A stretch of DNA of 64,000 nt from Zarea fungicola (Eukaryota; Ascomycota; Sordariomycetes; Hypocreales; Cordycipitaceae): assembly GCA_900169235.1 (NCBI GenBank), contig FWCC01000046.1, positions 124,001 to 188,000 on the forward strand, read 5' to 3'. Numbering within the stretch: the first letter of the stretch is position 1; every line of letters starts with the position of its first letter. A program made the position numbers and the translations under genes. The notes under the pieces are model-generated. The model was given only the letters and a program-made list of their open reading frames with translations, had not been told where the DNA came from and made no database searches. Below are positions 22,401 to 35,900 of the stretch, piece by piece.

Positions 22401-23470
22401 GAGAGTGAGAGAGAGAGAAACAAGGGGAGTCTGTGTCTGTGTGTGCGTTGTGTCCATGTGATGAGGGAAAGAGAAGTTTTGCATGCCTTGAGTTCTGTTT
22501 TTTATTTCATATCAAAATATTAGGAAGCGGCGTTACGGGAGTTTTGCATTGCCGGAAAAAAAAACTGGCGCTGGAGATGTCTCTTTAAAATCTACTTTAT
22601 AACAAAGAGGCATGTAGTCCAACGACAAGATGGATAACTACATATATGCCATAGATGTAACAAGACTATTATACATTACACATGCCAAAGGCAAAAACTA
22701 TCACGCTGAATTTTGTCACGCCGTACTTTACCAAGTGTAGAACAATCACGTTATCAAGTCCATGAATATGCGTGGGCAGGGTGTGGTGTAGCTCTCTCTC
22801 TTCGTCATTTCTACCTGACTGTCTCCAGCTAATTTTCCAGTTGATACAATTTTTTTTTTTTTTGCAATTCCAAACGAATATACTCATTCAATCTCCCTTA
22901 CCCTCCCCATATCCCTCCCTACCCCGGCTCCGGCAAGAATTCAAAAGCTCTGCTCACGCCATTCTTGTGGTATCCTCCAGTGGTATCTTCCTATTGCCGT
23001 GAAAAACAAATTGCAAAAGAAGGTTCGAAAAAAATCAAAATGTCAAGCAAAGAAAAGGAAAAGCAAAACTGAAAATCAATAAATATTACAGCAAAGGAAA
23101 AAAGAAGAGACCGGTTCGAGCCAGGCCTACAAAATGCTGTGACATTACCTGCGGTATAAAAAACAATTGTGCCTCCCAAAGTGTGTAGAAACTGGTGTGG
23201 TATAGAAGCGAAAATGTGTCCAAGTAGAGTAGGGAATAAAAAATGCTGGCTATGCAAATCCATCGCTGGCCGTAGTGCACAATAATAATGAAGAAAAGAA
23301 AACGAGATGGGTAGAGAGGGAAAAAAAAGGCAAGTCAGTAGAGCATTGCTCGTAGGCACATGGCCAAATGATGAATCATAGTCTCTTTGTCGTTGCGACA
23401 GGAACTCATTATGCGGAGATCAGCAGTGAACACGTCCTCTTAAAAATCAATCCACGTGCATAAATTTTTC
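22401..23470. other. Convergent intergenic region
   Basis: 3' flanks of UTP15 (+) and the Zn2Cys6 regulator (-). A/T homopolymer runs and a purine-rich tract (about 23000-23110) are visible. No gene seen. Confidence 0.55.
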
Positions 23471-26400
23471 TCAATTCGAAGCTGGCGTCAACCGATTTTG
23501 AGGCATCTGAGGTGTTCCGTCGCCCTCGGCGCTCTTTGGTGGCGGCATGTCAATGTTGTCAGATGCCATTCTCGGGGTCGTTTGCATACCACCCACCGGA
23601 TAGCCACTGTTGGATCTCGAGTCAATGTTAAAGAGATCCTTCTGTAAGCCTTCCAGGATATGCATGTCGATACGTAGTGAGCTAGTTGCTGTGGCGGATT
23701 GGCGCAAAAATGCAATGGTCTTTTGAAATAAATGGCGCAGGAGTTCCTCATTGACATATTCGTGCATAATTGGATCTTTAAAGGCGGCAGATAGAACCAA
23801 CAAGTTGCCCCACTGCGCGTGAGCTGTACCAAAAACACTCGTGATGATTGGTCTCTTGTCTCCAAGCCCGTGAAAGGCCCGCGTGCTTTCGATTAGAGCC
23901 TTGATGGCTTTTTGGGCGAGAACGAGGATATGAGGATCCAAGTCCGCAACATTTCTTGCTTGGGGATCGATGCGAGGCGCTTCAACTTCGGCGCGGAACT
24001 CGGATGAAGGCGGCTGTCCAGTTGTCGGATGATTCTTAACATACGAAAACTGTAACATTTGCCTCAGGAATGGTCGATATGTCAAGACCTGCGCACCCCA
24101 GTACTTTGCACGGAGTCGAGCGGATAGAATATCAGAGGCGGGAGGATCGTCTTCTTTAAAGGCAAAACTTGGCCCGACCCACTTCATTCCAGAAACCGCG
24201 TCCGAGACAAAGTCGACGTTTTTAAATGGTATATCTGATGATCTTCCGCCCTTGGCTGGGTCTTCAGGGGCGTAGAACATGCGATGAATGCTATTCAAGT
24301 GCGTTCGCAGATATAGCTGACCGAGATAGCTATCGAGGACCGGCTTGGGAAAGCCTTCGAGAAGACTCATATTCGGATGCGGTATATCGTTCTCGTAGGA
24401 CAAGAGGCCAGAGGGGGGAACAGGAAGTTCGGCAATCAAATCGCTTTCTAGCTGCAGACAGGTCCAGAACGCCAAAGAGAGCTGATTGTACTTTGTATCT
24501 TTGATAAATTCCTGGGTGACTTTGAATCTCTTCAGCTTGTCCAAGCTTGGTCGCATAATCACTTGTAGCTTGTGGCTTGCTCTGTGAATAAATGCAAAAC
24601 TTTCCAAGGGTCGACCGAGTTGCCCTTGGTAAAGACCGGCAAAAATATCAGCATAGACATTCTTCATGTTATTATATGATCCAAGGTGGTTTCCAAGAAT
24701 ATCGGTTGCAAAAGCAAAATATTCCAGACCAGGAATGTTTTCATAGTTCTTTTTGAGCAGCCCGGTTCGCGTGTTGCCTTGCAGAGAGGATCGTCGGCTG
24801 TGAAACGGCCGGTCGATGTCACGAGGTGAAGCTAGGCTCGACGATTGTGACCGTGGCGCATCACCAGGCGGTGACCCGTGCTTTGGGGACTGAGGGATGC
24901 CATTGAGCTGGAACTGACTACCGTGCGGCATAGGATCGCCAATGTGAAGGGCATCGGGCACATAATCGCGATGCTGGCATACCTTACCCAGGGCCAAGAC
25001 AGTGAGTATCAATGCCGTATGTATCGTTCGGTTCGGGCGGCCAGCCTTGGCCGGGGGTGACGCTGCTGCATAATTCTCCATGGGGTCTGGCACCGGAGAT
25101 CTCTTGCGCTTGGAGCCGGTAACCTCCACCGAGCTGCTCAGCGCCCATGCCGAGGTAGTTGTCTTGGAGATCCTGCTCGTGGATACAGGGAGTGAATCGA
25201 GAAATTGGCGCACCCATTGGTCTAGAATGGGGGGCTGAACGATGGGGTGCATGTTCAGAATATTTTCCTTGAACGTTTCCACGTACGACCAAACTTTAGC
25301 TTCAGAGAAGTCGGGATTTCCGTCTGGGCCGAGAACACCACTGCGGTAGTCGACCTGATCATACGGGCTGAGACCACCGACGGTGCCCCAATCTACAGCG
25401 TCCGCGACCGTAGAAGGAGAAGGAGAGTCGGATGCATCGTCCGGCATATCGACACTTGCCTGGTCGGGCTCGCGCTCGCGCTGCCGCCGTGACATTCTGT
25501 TGTCCTCGCCACGGCCATAAACAATCAATAGACCGCGGTTTTGCTCCTGGCTTATGGGATATTCACCGACATAACCCACCCCCTCCCGCTCAACATGGTG
25601 GCGGGTTAGCTCTTGGATTGATGGCCAGTTGAGTAGCAGACCAGCGAGCGTTGTGTGGTTGATGGGAATCGCGGGTTCACCGGGTGGAGGTGGGGGGCCT
25701 GGCTCTGTTTCGACCTCATCCTCGGGCAATGTTGTTTGGTCCGGGCCAGCCGCGACCGCATCCTGCGATGCATACTTGACCATTTCCTCTGCAGCGTATG
25801 GTGTACCTTCAGATTTGTACGGATCTTCTTCCATTGTCGGCTTCGCATTGGCAACAGCGTCCGGGGCAAGTGAGACTGATGATTCAATCTTGTTAAGACG
25901 ATCATCCATACGAGTAAAGTGTTCAACAAGAGTTGATAGCTGGCTTTGCATCATAGCAATGCCGTCGAGAATATCGGACTGGGTTTTGTCGGCACTGCAG
26001 TAAAACGGTAAGTAGGTTGGCAAGGTTTTTTTTTTTTTTTTAAAAAAAAAAAAAAGGATTTAGCTGACAGAACTGACACTTTTGGAGGAGGATCACGATA
26101 TTTGCATTCGGTGCCTCTGTCACGACAGGTCTTGCAGGGTCGTGTTTCGTCGCATTTTGCCTTGAGCTGGCGGCATGAGTCGCAAGCCTGTGTGGTTGTT
26201 AGTCGCCGATGACGTGTTGTAATAGTAATAAGAACATTGAATACCTGTGAAGCTCTCGTGTTTTTCTTTTTAATGGGCATAGAGTTGGAAGACGAATACA
26301 TGCTGTAGATCTGGTCGTTGGGCAACGGATAAGAAGCTTGACTAGGGCTCTCGTAGGTTTGGGGTGGCTGCATGGATGTCGAGGGCCCGGGATGATGACG

Positions 26401-26976
26401 GTAGGGCCCCGGTGTAGGAGGAAGCTGTTGGGGAGGCTCATATGTTACATGGCGTTGTGGCTCGGAAGAATATGAATGTGAGTGAGATGGTGCTTGGTGG
26501 TGAGAGGCAGGACCATGGCTACCATCGAGACCATGGCTACCCGAGGTCGGGCGACGACCATCGTCAGGGCCCGGGCCCTCTCTCTTTATATGGGAGTCTC
26601 TGGAGGAATAGGAAGGATAATGCGGTTGTGCCGGGGAATGAGGGGGCGGCTGTTGTTGCTGTGACTGAGGGTGGCGGTAATGATCGTGCATGGGAGCGAG
26701 AGGCTCTTGGTCGTGATGGCGACGGTCGACGTCTGGGTGTTGCATGGGCATGCCATGTGGCGGCGCTGTGGTGGGAGGGTGATTGGAAGAGAGATCGGAG
26801 TGTCGGGGCGGATAGGGTTGATATCCGGGGCCAGCAGAAGATGAATGCTGGGAAAGGGACGGCGGAGGCAGATGAGTCGCCGAGTGCGGGAGGGGCAATG
26901 TGGTTGGCTGCTGTGAGGTGGCACCAGACCACGAGGCCAGACGCGGCCGTTTGCTATCTAGGGATGCTAGATCCAT
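23471..26976 (-). CDS. Zn2Cys6 fungal-specific transcription factor
   Basis: Exons are 26976..26245, 26187..26078 and 25994..23471, giving 1,121 aa. The first 244 residues are Pro/His/Ser/Gln-rich and disordered, ending in a basic patch (PIKKKNTRASQ). The binuclear zinc cluster follows, with Cys246, 249, 256, 262, 265 and 272 in C-x2-C-x6-C-x5-C-x2-C-x6-C spacing. A coiled-coil-like dimerisation stretch (DILDGIAMMQSQLSTLVEHF) comes next, then a fungal_trans middle region at about residues 500-800. The first intron (57 nt) is in frame and stop-free. The second intron's donor is uncertain: GTCAGT at 26077 is preferred, and another GTC donor 12 nt downstream also keeps the frame. The regulon is unknown. 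The long upstream gene-free region suggests complex control. Confidence 0.88.
26016..26058. repeat. T16A14 homopolymer inverted repeat inside an intron
   Basis: On the plus strand a run of 16 T is directly followed by 14 A, forming a near-perfect self-complementary tract inside the second intron of the Zn2Cys6 gene. Such tracts are prone to slippage and could form a hairpin in the pre-mRNA. Exact run lengths may include sequencing error. Confidence 0.6.
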
Positions 26977-29900
26977 GTTTGTGTATTGTAGACAGGGCCA
27001 GAGACACACAGGCGCATAGCCGTGGGTGAGTCGAGTGGCAAAGCTAGGACCAGGACAGGCAAGTAGCCATGGACGAGAGCCGAGACGGCGACGCAGGCGG
27101 AAAGAACCAATGCAGACGTCGCAGTATCGCGGTCTTGAATAAGTCTCTTGGGCGTCGGGTGAGGGTTGTTAGAGAGCTGCGACTTGGATTACCTTGCTAG
27201 CTGGACATGGGGTTGGGCGACGAGGTGGCTTGGGGCGCTGTCAGTGGCCAAGCAAGCAGAGAAGGAGTATACCAATAGTATCAGGAGCAGGTGGCGTGTG
27301 TCGTACAGTAATGTGTGACACTGCAGGCAGAGAGACGAGTAGCGGAGTGGTTGTTCAGAAGGGGAAAACGGAGGGGCCAGCCAAGAAGCTCTGAGCAAGC
27401 AGGCAGGCAATCAGGCAGGAAGCCAGGCGAAGAAAGAGCTGAAGCTGTGGTCCAGAAGCGGTGTATTGGCTGTCGGGCAGGCTGGAAGATCAGCGGGAAG
27501 AGGCGCGCGTGGTTGTGATTGGAGTTTTCTTCCTTGGTTCGAAGAGATGAGAGAAGCGCAGTGCAGAGCGGCGGCGTGTGGGGCGTGTCGACGAGGGACA
27601 GGGCTCAAACAAAGCTTGCGTCTGGCGGGCTGGGGAGCAGTACCACGCGAGAGAGGACAGGGATGACACCAGACTGGAGGTGGCGAGGCCGTAAAGAGTG
27701 CGCAGAGAAAAAGGCGGCGGCGCACACAAGAGAAAGTTGCGATGCGGCGTGCGGGTGTTTGCGCCCAGCAGCCGAAAGGAACGGGCTGCAGAAAGCGGCG
27801 GTACTTTGGCACGGGGTGGGCAGCAAACGGCGGCGTGTAAAACGTGTAAACGGGCTGCAGCTCAAGCAGGTGTGTTGGGCATGAATATGCAAAAGAGAAC
27901 AGGGTCTTGTCCTGGAGGAGGAGGGGGTGATGAGACGGGTCGCCGGAGGATAAGAAGGAGTTGCTGGCGAGACGGCGGTCCAGCGCCAGTGGGTGAAGAC
28001 GTGGAGGGCCGAGAGGGCTGACGGACGGGGGTCAGAATGGAGGAGCAATCCCAGGCCAGCAGATCGGTGATGGGCCGGGACGAGAGCGAGATGAAGGAAT
28101 TGGCAAAGCGAGCAGGCAGGCGTTGGTGCGCTTGTGCCAGCGCAGATGGTTTGTGGCGTGGTAGTCGACACTGAGCTGTCCTGTCCGTCGGCTCTGAAGT
28201 TCTGCTGCTTTTGCTCCAAAACTTGACCCAGGTTCAATGCAATGCGATGCTGTCGTACATGTTCCGTGCCATACCGACCGGGCTTTCTGCGGGTGGTTGT
28301 GGCGGCGGCGACAAAAAAAAAAAACGACAAAAGACGGTAAGCTGTCTGCAGTGCAGCGCTCGACCTCGGACCCAAGAGTGCGGATACCAGAGCTACTCCG
28401 GGGTGGGCCTGATCCCAGCTTCCCTGTCCACTTTGGCTCTTGTCTTTTTCGTTTCTTTTTCCTTTTGGTCCTGTTTGGTCCTGGTACAGTGCGGGCCGAG
28501 CTCAGCAGCGAAGAGGTTGGGCAAGGGTCCTCTGGGGCGCGGACATGGGTCGCAATGCATGGGCCAGCTTCGGGCCACGCGCCTTGGCCAAGTCGGGCAC
28601 GTCTGGTCCCTGTTGTGGATGGCAAATGGCTGGATGACGAGCAAGGGAGGTGAGGGGCGTAGCGCGATACCTAATTAGCAAGCGTGGGTTAGCTACGAAG
28701 CTAGGCAGTTTGCTCCGTCATCGTGAGGGCCTGATGAGGACAATATAGGGGAGGAGTTTTATGGGTGGTGTTTGGTATTGAGCTGATGTACATACCGAGT
28801 ACTCTACGGAGTATCCCGTAATAATAGCAGATTATTGGTAAGGCGACAAAAACCAGCAGTTCTTAGTACTTGCCGCTAGTAATTGGACCAAGTACAATCT
28901 CATCTCAGGTACACACCGGGAGCACGGAGATGAGATGATGACGACTGGAGAAAGGGTACCAGTACATACTATAGAGCTAACTGGCAAAGTGGATGAGTGT
29001 TGAGGGGAATAGTTAGAGGAAAGCTTGCCATTTGCCTTTCTTGGTGATAGTCTTTTTTCTTGTCGCCGGCGTCTGCGCATCAATCCCAGAATCTACTGAG
29101 AGTATCTTGAGGGAAAGCACAGGCCTATTGTCCGCATTGATCCCATCAGTACAAAGCTGCTGCAGATATTACCAGCACTAGAATTGCCGTCTTACACAGA
29201 GACTCAGACATCACCGGTATTCACTGCGTGCACTTCATACTAGTCATAAAAGGAGCTACGGCTGTCCTCCCCCATCTACACAGAGGTAAATACTGTTGTC
29301 TGGACGCTATTAAGTTAGTACGTGTTGTCTTCTACCTATGGCCCAACAATATCCCCAGGATTGTTAGTGCTCCAGTTGGTCGCCGTCGCTCCTCCGAAAG
29401 GTCCAGCTCATTTCGGTATCATAATCTGGGCCAGACCCCTATTTCCCCGTTTATACCAGCGCTTTATTAATTCTCTGGCCAAGACGTGGTTATTCATACA
29501 GTTATAGCCACACTGTAGCATTGTGCCAACAACTCATCCTTTACCTAGAGATGAGCAATGCCGCCACATCCAATGCTCAAATAGGCACAAGGTACTTTAG
29601 TCAAAGGCACCGCCACTGGCAGCTGGCAGCTGGCAGCTGGCCGGTACTGTAATTAGTTACCTACCAATTAGCAGTCTGTCAATTTGACTACCTGGGTAGT
29701 GGGGCTCCAAGTACCACACGCAGCAATGCAGCACCACAGTGCCACACGCCAACCGGTCATTAGCGGGGAAGAATTGTCTCTCTGCTCTTTCACGCACCTC
29801 CAGCCCCAGCGAACGACCTGCCCCGACCAGTATACCAATGGTACAGTGGCGCAAACGAATAATATTGTACAATGCCAGCTGACGAACGAGTAATGCACCA

Positions 29901-32900
29901 GCAGCAAGGCTGCGACTCTGCTATCACTGCAAGCATGCACCGTATCTGATTTATCTTCATCTTCATTGTTCACAATCCATACAGCTTCGCCACATCACGG
30001 CAGCGCATGGTAACGTTTTAAGCAACATGGCGCTCCGTTTGTCATGTTGTACTACCCTGTTACAGCTGCTTCCCCAGCTCACACACACTCACCCATAGCT
30101 GCACCTGCAGCTGCATCAGGCGCTCCAGCTGTTCAAGCCGGAAGTTTACTCCAGTCTGCATATGCATGCGTTTTCCATCTCTTCGCCGCCATCTCTCATT
30201 TAAGAAGTGCACAGTGGCGCACACCCTCTTCCCCAGGCCAGTGGCTCTATAGCCAGCCGCTGCGCCGGACCGGAGCGAGGCGAGAGGCAAAATGGTGGGT
30301 GTCATGGATGGGGTCCTGGTAAACTGCTGACTTCTTCCAGGGATGGAGGGAACCGCCACCCACCCCAAACGAAGCTCATCCTTGTTCATTGCCACGCCGT
30401 TCTCCATTCAAGATTCCATGAGCGACATGCTTCTGCTCACTAGGTGCGCCTCTCCCCGGCAGCAGATGGCACCCGCTCGTGGCTTCTACCAAACAAGAAG
30501 TGGCAATGCCAGTTACAGACGAAAATAGTCAAGGCAAGACATGCCCGTTCTTCCAGAAAAGGGGTCTGTCACGGCATTCACTGCGCAACTACGCCAGTCT
30601 ATCCGGTTTTCCTACACCTACACGCCCGTTTGATCGGCGCAGGTTGTCGTCGCTCGCCCCATTCGATTGAACTTGGTCGTCTCTCGTGCCGCAGAAACGC
30701 GTCCAAAATGCTATTGTAATCTGGCTCTGGCATGGTCACCTTGCTCACAGCCCCTGCAAACTAGGCAGTTTCAACGTTGCATTTATTAACTACTAACTAG
30801 TAAACTAGCAACCTGGTCCAAATTTCCCACCCAATCACGAGGCGGGGCCGTACCAGGTACTCATTCTTACGACTCACCAAACAGTCAGAACAGTCCTTGC
30901 AATAGCTATCCAGAGTATTTAGAGCGTTTGTTCGAGCGTGGTTCATGCCGACCGTAGTGGCCAAGCCTTGCTGGAATTTCGAGTACGGAGTACTCCGTAC
31001 ACTCAACCATGTTCTTATTGGAAACATGGGGAAGCCTACCAAGCGATAGTTAAACAAAACAGACGGTTGCGCAAAATCCTAGGCCGCTAACTGCGCTAGT
31101 TAGCCATGCCGCATCACCTGCTACGGTCCTGCCCTTGAACTTGTTAGTTACCGCGCCACCACATGGCAGGAACTGGCACGTTCAACATGTTTCACTGGGC
31201 ACTATAGACAGACGGCCAACACGATGTCTTGCCAACCACACCAAGACTTAATGCGTGGTAACGGCATGATGCCTCGCTTTGACGGCTGCCAGTAATTTGA
31301 CAAGCAGCCGATCTAGCAGGCCTCTCCACTTCAAGCCGGATCTTACTTCATGAAGACAGTGTGTAGATTTGAATCTATGCGCAGTCCATACCACTACCTA
31401 CTAGTACTCCATACACGCTGAGAAAGAAGGTATGCCATCCGAGGGTGGGTACTTGAACAGAGCCACGTCAAGTTGGCGTTCCTCAAAACATGTAGCTTCT
31501 AAAAAAGAAAGAAAAAAACGAGAAAGAAAAGATAGGGGAAATTAAAAAACGCTACGAGAGAACCGCAGAATTGAGTCCTCTATTCAGTGGAATGGCGACA
31601 GATTAGAGCCGAATCGTTCTGCAACCGTCCAGCTGCGCCGCGGGCGCCGCAACAACTGAGGCAACCGAAGCCTCCAATGAGTGCCACAATGTCTCTCAGC
31701 CCATGACTTATCCGGTATCCTGGAGATCTGCCGGCGCCGATTTAAATACAGGCAGGCAGTTTTCTGGAACATTTGTTAGACTTCAGAAGCGTTCCATGGC
31801 CCGTGGCTGTTTCTGATTTGCCCTGGTCAGTCATGAAGCGGCTGATTGTCCGAGACAAGTGCTACTCGGTCGCCATCAGCGCTTATCATTAAAATACAGA
31901 GCGCCAGACTCACTTCTACAGCCGTACGGGCCAGAAGCTGGTCCAAGCTGGCCCCAAGGACATGGCACTGGGACCAGACTCGGAACAAGACATTTCCGCT
32001 CTGTCTCCCGTTGCGCTGAAGCGTGGCTAGCAAAGGCTGACACTGCCGGTCGGCGTTCTAGGCCCGTCAGTTCAAAGCTTGCCAAACATTTTTGGGCGAC
32101 CACCATCACAAAGGTGTCTCGCCAACGAGACAAGCATGGCCAGACAATCTCGGTGAATACGATTGCGTTTGTACCTCAACTCTCTATCATTCATACAATG
32201 TTATTATGTACTATTCTATCTTTTTTTTTTTTTTCCTGTTAACGAGCACCTGATGTTGACGGTGTGCTCCACTATCCGCCAAAAATCTGGTCTCGAGCCA
32301 ACCGAGATTGCAACTGGGTCATTCGATGAGTAGACTCCTTCGAGGTGACAATCTCTGACGCAGCTCCTCCGCCACGTACGCCTCAGGACCCGTCGGTATC
32401 TTCGCATCTCTGAGAAATGGCAGCAAATGCACCTGTGTCTTGGAGCTCGTTCCGATGTAACGAGGAAGTAATAATCAATGCTCTTGAGATGGCTCGTTTT
32501 CTCGATGCGGAAGCTACGGACCAAGCCGTTGATCGCCCGGAAGGGCATCCCCGGTGGATTGGCTATGCACAATGCAAGCCAGATGCCAGGCACAAACGCC
32601 AGGGCCAGGCCGCACCACGGACTAAAAACGATTCATTTGGAACACGGACGGATACTGGAAATCGCGGGTGAATTCTTCACGTAATACATGGCGTTGCGCA
32701 AAGAGAGAAGAGGCCGCCAGCAGAAAAGGCGATGGTAAAAGCAGAAACGGCCAGCTTAGTGTTCAGCAACAAGCCACTACTTGGACTTGCTCGCTTCGCT
32801 ATGTGCCCTCGAAGCAGCAGGGCAAATGGCGATCTACTGCAAGGATGTTTAATGATAGCGGGAAGACTCTGAAAGGCAAACCCAAATATGGTACAAAGAA

Positions 32901-35900
32901 ATGATTACTCTGAGCAATCGAGAAGAAAGACACATGTATTCCTGTTGACGAGGCTGACGGCAAATTGCGTGTTGCTATGGGGTAAAACTGAGGATCCCTG
33001 AGTGATTTTGCGGAGACTGCGGCCCCATGAACAGGCCATGTTTGTCAATCTATCACAACTCAGAAAGAACCAATCCCCATTGCCTGTGTGTGATTACTCT
33101 TTGCTGATCATTTTATGACCGACGGTTACAGCTGCCATTGAGCGGTTACTTGAGCTTTACATGTTGAGCGCTAAAAAGTCGACTCTTTTCTCTTTCCACA
33201 CAAGACTGCAAAAAAGCAAAGATGGGAAGGCTGCAGAGACACCTTTCCCAGCGAAGCCGCACATAATCGAAACCTTCAAGCGCATAGTGAATAATGTTTC
33301 ACATATGCCTCGGCGGCCGCCGTTGGGAAATTCAAAAAGCAAAAATTAAAAAATTAAAAAAAAAAAATAACAACGGAAATCTCCTTGAGTTTGACTTTGT
33401 AGGCTATTTCCCAACTCAATCAGGGATTTTGTTTCTGCTCAGCTTGTGAAGCAAAATAATAATATAATCCCAGCATGCAGCGCGGTTTTATTTTTCCAAG
33501 ACAAAAATCTCACTTAATATCCTGGCTCCAATGGACACGGAAAAGAAAGGATTACTGGTCGTGCGATACAGAAGGTGTTTTTCATGTGCTGCTCTAGCCA
33601 CGTCGACAACCGCCATCTCCAGGCTTTCCTGTAGGTATCAGTGACATGATATGCATGCAGGGGCACGCCCATAACGTGTGCCAAGCTGTACCAAACGTGG
33701 TTTGTGCCTGGGCACGCTGACAGGATATTGCAGAACCCAAATAAAGCACTCCAAAAAGCAAAAAGAAAAGCAAAAATAATGTTGAATGTAATAAATGGGT
33801 GAAACAGCGGAGGCGAACGATTTCATGTTCCAGTCGCGCACCCTGACTTACAACTGGAAAAGAAAACAATCGCAACAAAATGTCAGATTGCGCGAGCCTA
33901 CATATGAAGGCGGCTTTTTTCCTACTTCCATTTTGACGGTGCTTTGGGCAAGTGGTATGCCGTGCACGCTTGGTCAGCCGTCAATCACCAAGTGCACTGC
34001 ATTGACCTCTTGCTTGATGACTGGCTTATTATCTCCCGAATGTAACCCTTTTCTATATCGCGTCCAAGTCATCGCGCTACATCAAAGTGGACTCGTCATT
34101 GAGTTGCAGTATCTAAACCATGGACCACGGGTTGCAGTTGGCAAACCTACTGCGAGGTACAATCGGTGTCTGTCTTGTCTACAAGGCTCCCCACGCCAAG
34201 AGAAGCATTCGTATGCTTTTCTATCCCGCCGATTGTCACCGACGGCAACCAGTGGCCGGATCGGAAGGGTTGATTTCTTTGCCTTTGAGGCACATGACGC
34301 GAACTGCATGCATGAGGCCGACCGCCCCCGGCCATGGAAAAAGAAAAGCAACAGCTACCAGCCAGTGTACTCCGTACGGAGCACACAGTATGGAGTACGG
34401 GGTTCCTTTTTGAAGAAACCTTCTGAAAGCCACAAAAACGTGGTTCTGCACGAATGGACCAACAAAAAGCAAATAACCTGCAGCTAAGCGCGTTAGTTAT
34501 TATCCACCCTTTATGGAGGAGCGATGGAAATGTCCAACGTATTGGCCATTCCCGCCCTCGCTTTGACGTGCGCCACAGTCGTATGTTGCCTGTATCAGTG
34601 CGTGCGGCCCTTTATGCAACAAAGCGCAGCAAAGCATACACTGGTATATCTTTCCTTTCCCCGCTAGTTTAGCTTCAATGCGCTGCATGATGAGTATTAA
34701 AATCATGCTGGTTTACCCCTCTTCTGGCCCCTGACGTCCCCTGTCTTATGCAATCCTTTCTTTTGGGGGATGGTATCGGAGCGGGAGCGGCCCGAGAAGC
34801 TCCAACTAGGGGACCATTCTCCGCCAAACTTTGTCAGGGACAAGCGAGCAAGAGGGTTTGCGCTAAGTAACTGGGCAAGCTGGGGTATACGATATCACGC
34901 GCAGCCCTTTTGTGGCTGATCAATTACACGGAGACGGAGGCAGGGGGCAAGACTCGTTGAGGTTGTTTTTGTTACAGGTCGATATAGCTAACGGCCCGTG
35001 GCTGATATTGACAGAATCTGGACCAAGAGAGTGACGCAATCTGTCAATGAACTCAGCCTTGTTTGGCATTTTTCACTATCCCCGTACGGAGCTCTAATTC
35101 ATTAACTGTAAACGGGGGGCGTACAAAACGGCCTTGTTTTTTTCCAAGTTGGTATTTTTTATTATTTATTTTTTTGTGTTTTATTAAACGGCTTTTTTTG
35201 AAAAATTGGCGCCGTTCCCTAACAATCAAGCGAAGGATTCTGTCCAGGTTACATACATGTCTAAAGACACACTGCGCCGCACCCAGCCGTCTGGCAACAC
35301 GTCTTTCCAGCTCACACTTGCATTAGCGCCTGCCTGGCAATAGTCATTTAAACAAGACATTGTATTCTTTTTCTCCCTTTGTCCGTGCTTCGTATTTGGT
35401 CTCTCCGCGGAAGCCTCCGTTGCTTCGGGTAGCCCAACAGGACTTTCACATACAAAATAATTTTGTCTTGTTGGATCCAGCCGCGCGCGCGGAACCAAGC
35501 CCGTCGGGACGCGGGGAGCTGCCTTGAGTCCGTTCCGCGTCCCGCGCCGCCGGCCGCCGCCGCCGCCGCGCCACTGCCCAGGGTTTTAAGAGGGGAAAGC
35601 AGGGGGATGGCAAGAGACAAAAAACAATAATTACGGATGAAGTGAAATACGCCTGAATAATCTCCATTTTTATCAATAATAATTTGCGCTGGTTTCTCTG
35701 TCAGGTTGAACATGATTATTGTTTTGCGGTTGGCGGGGTTTGGGGTCGGCCGACCCTTGTTCAAATTTGCTTGATCAGGCTCGCATTCGCCTTTTCTTGT
35801 GCAACCAAGAAAAAAACGCACTTGGTCAACTTAAAATCCTTGCTTTATCACATGTATTGTACCATGTAGAGATGGTGTCGCTTATTACGTAAATGGGCTT

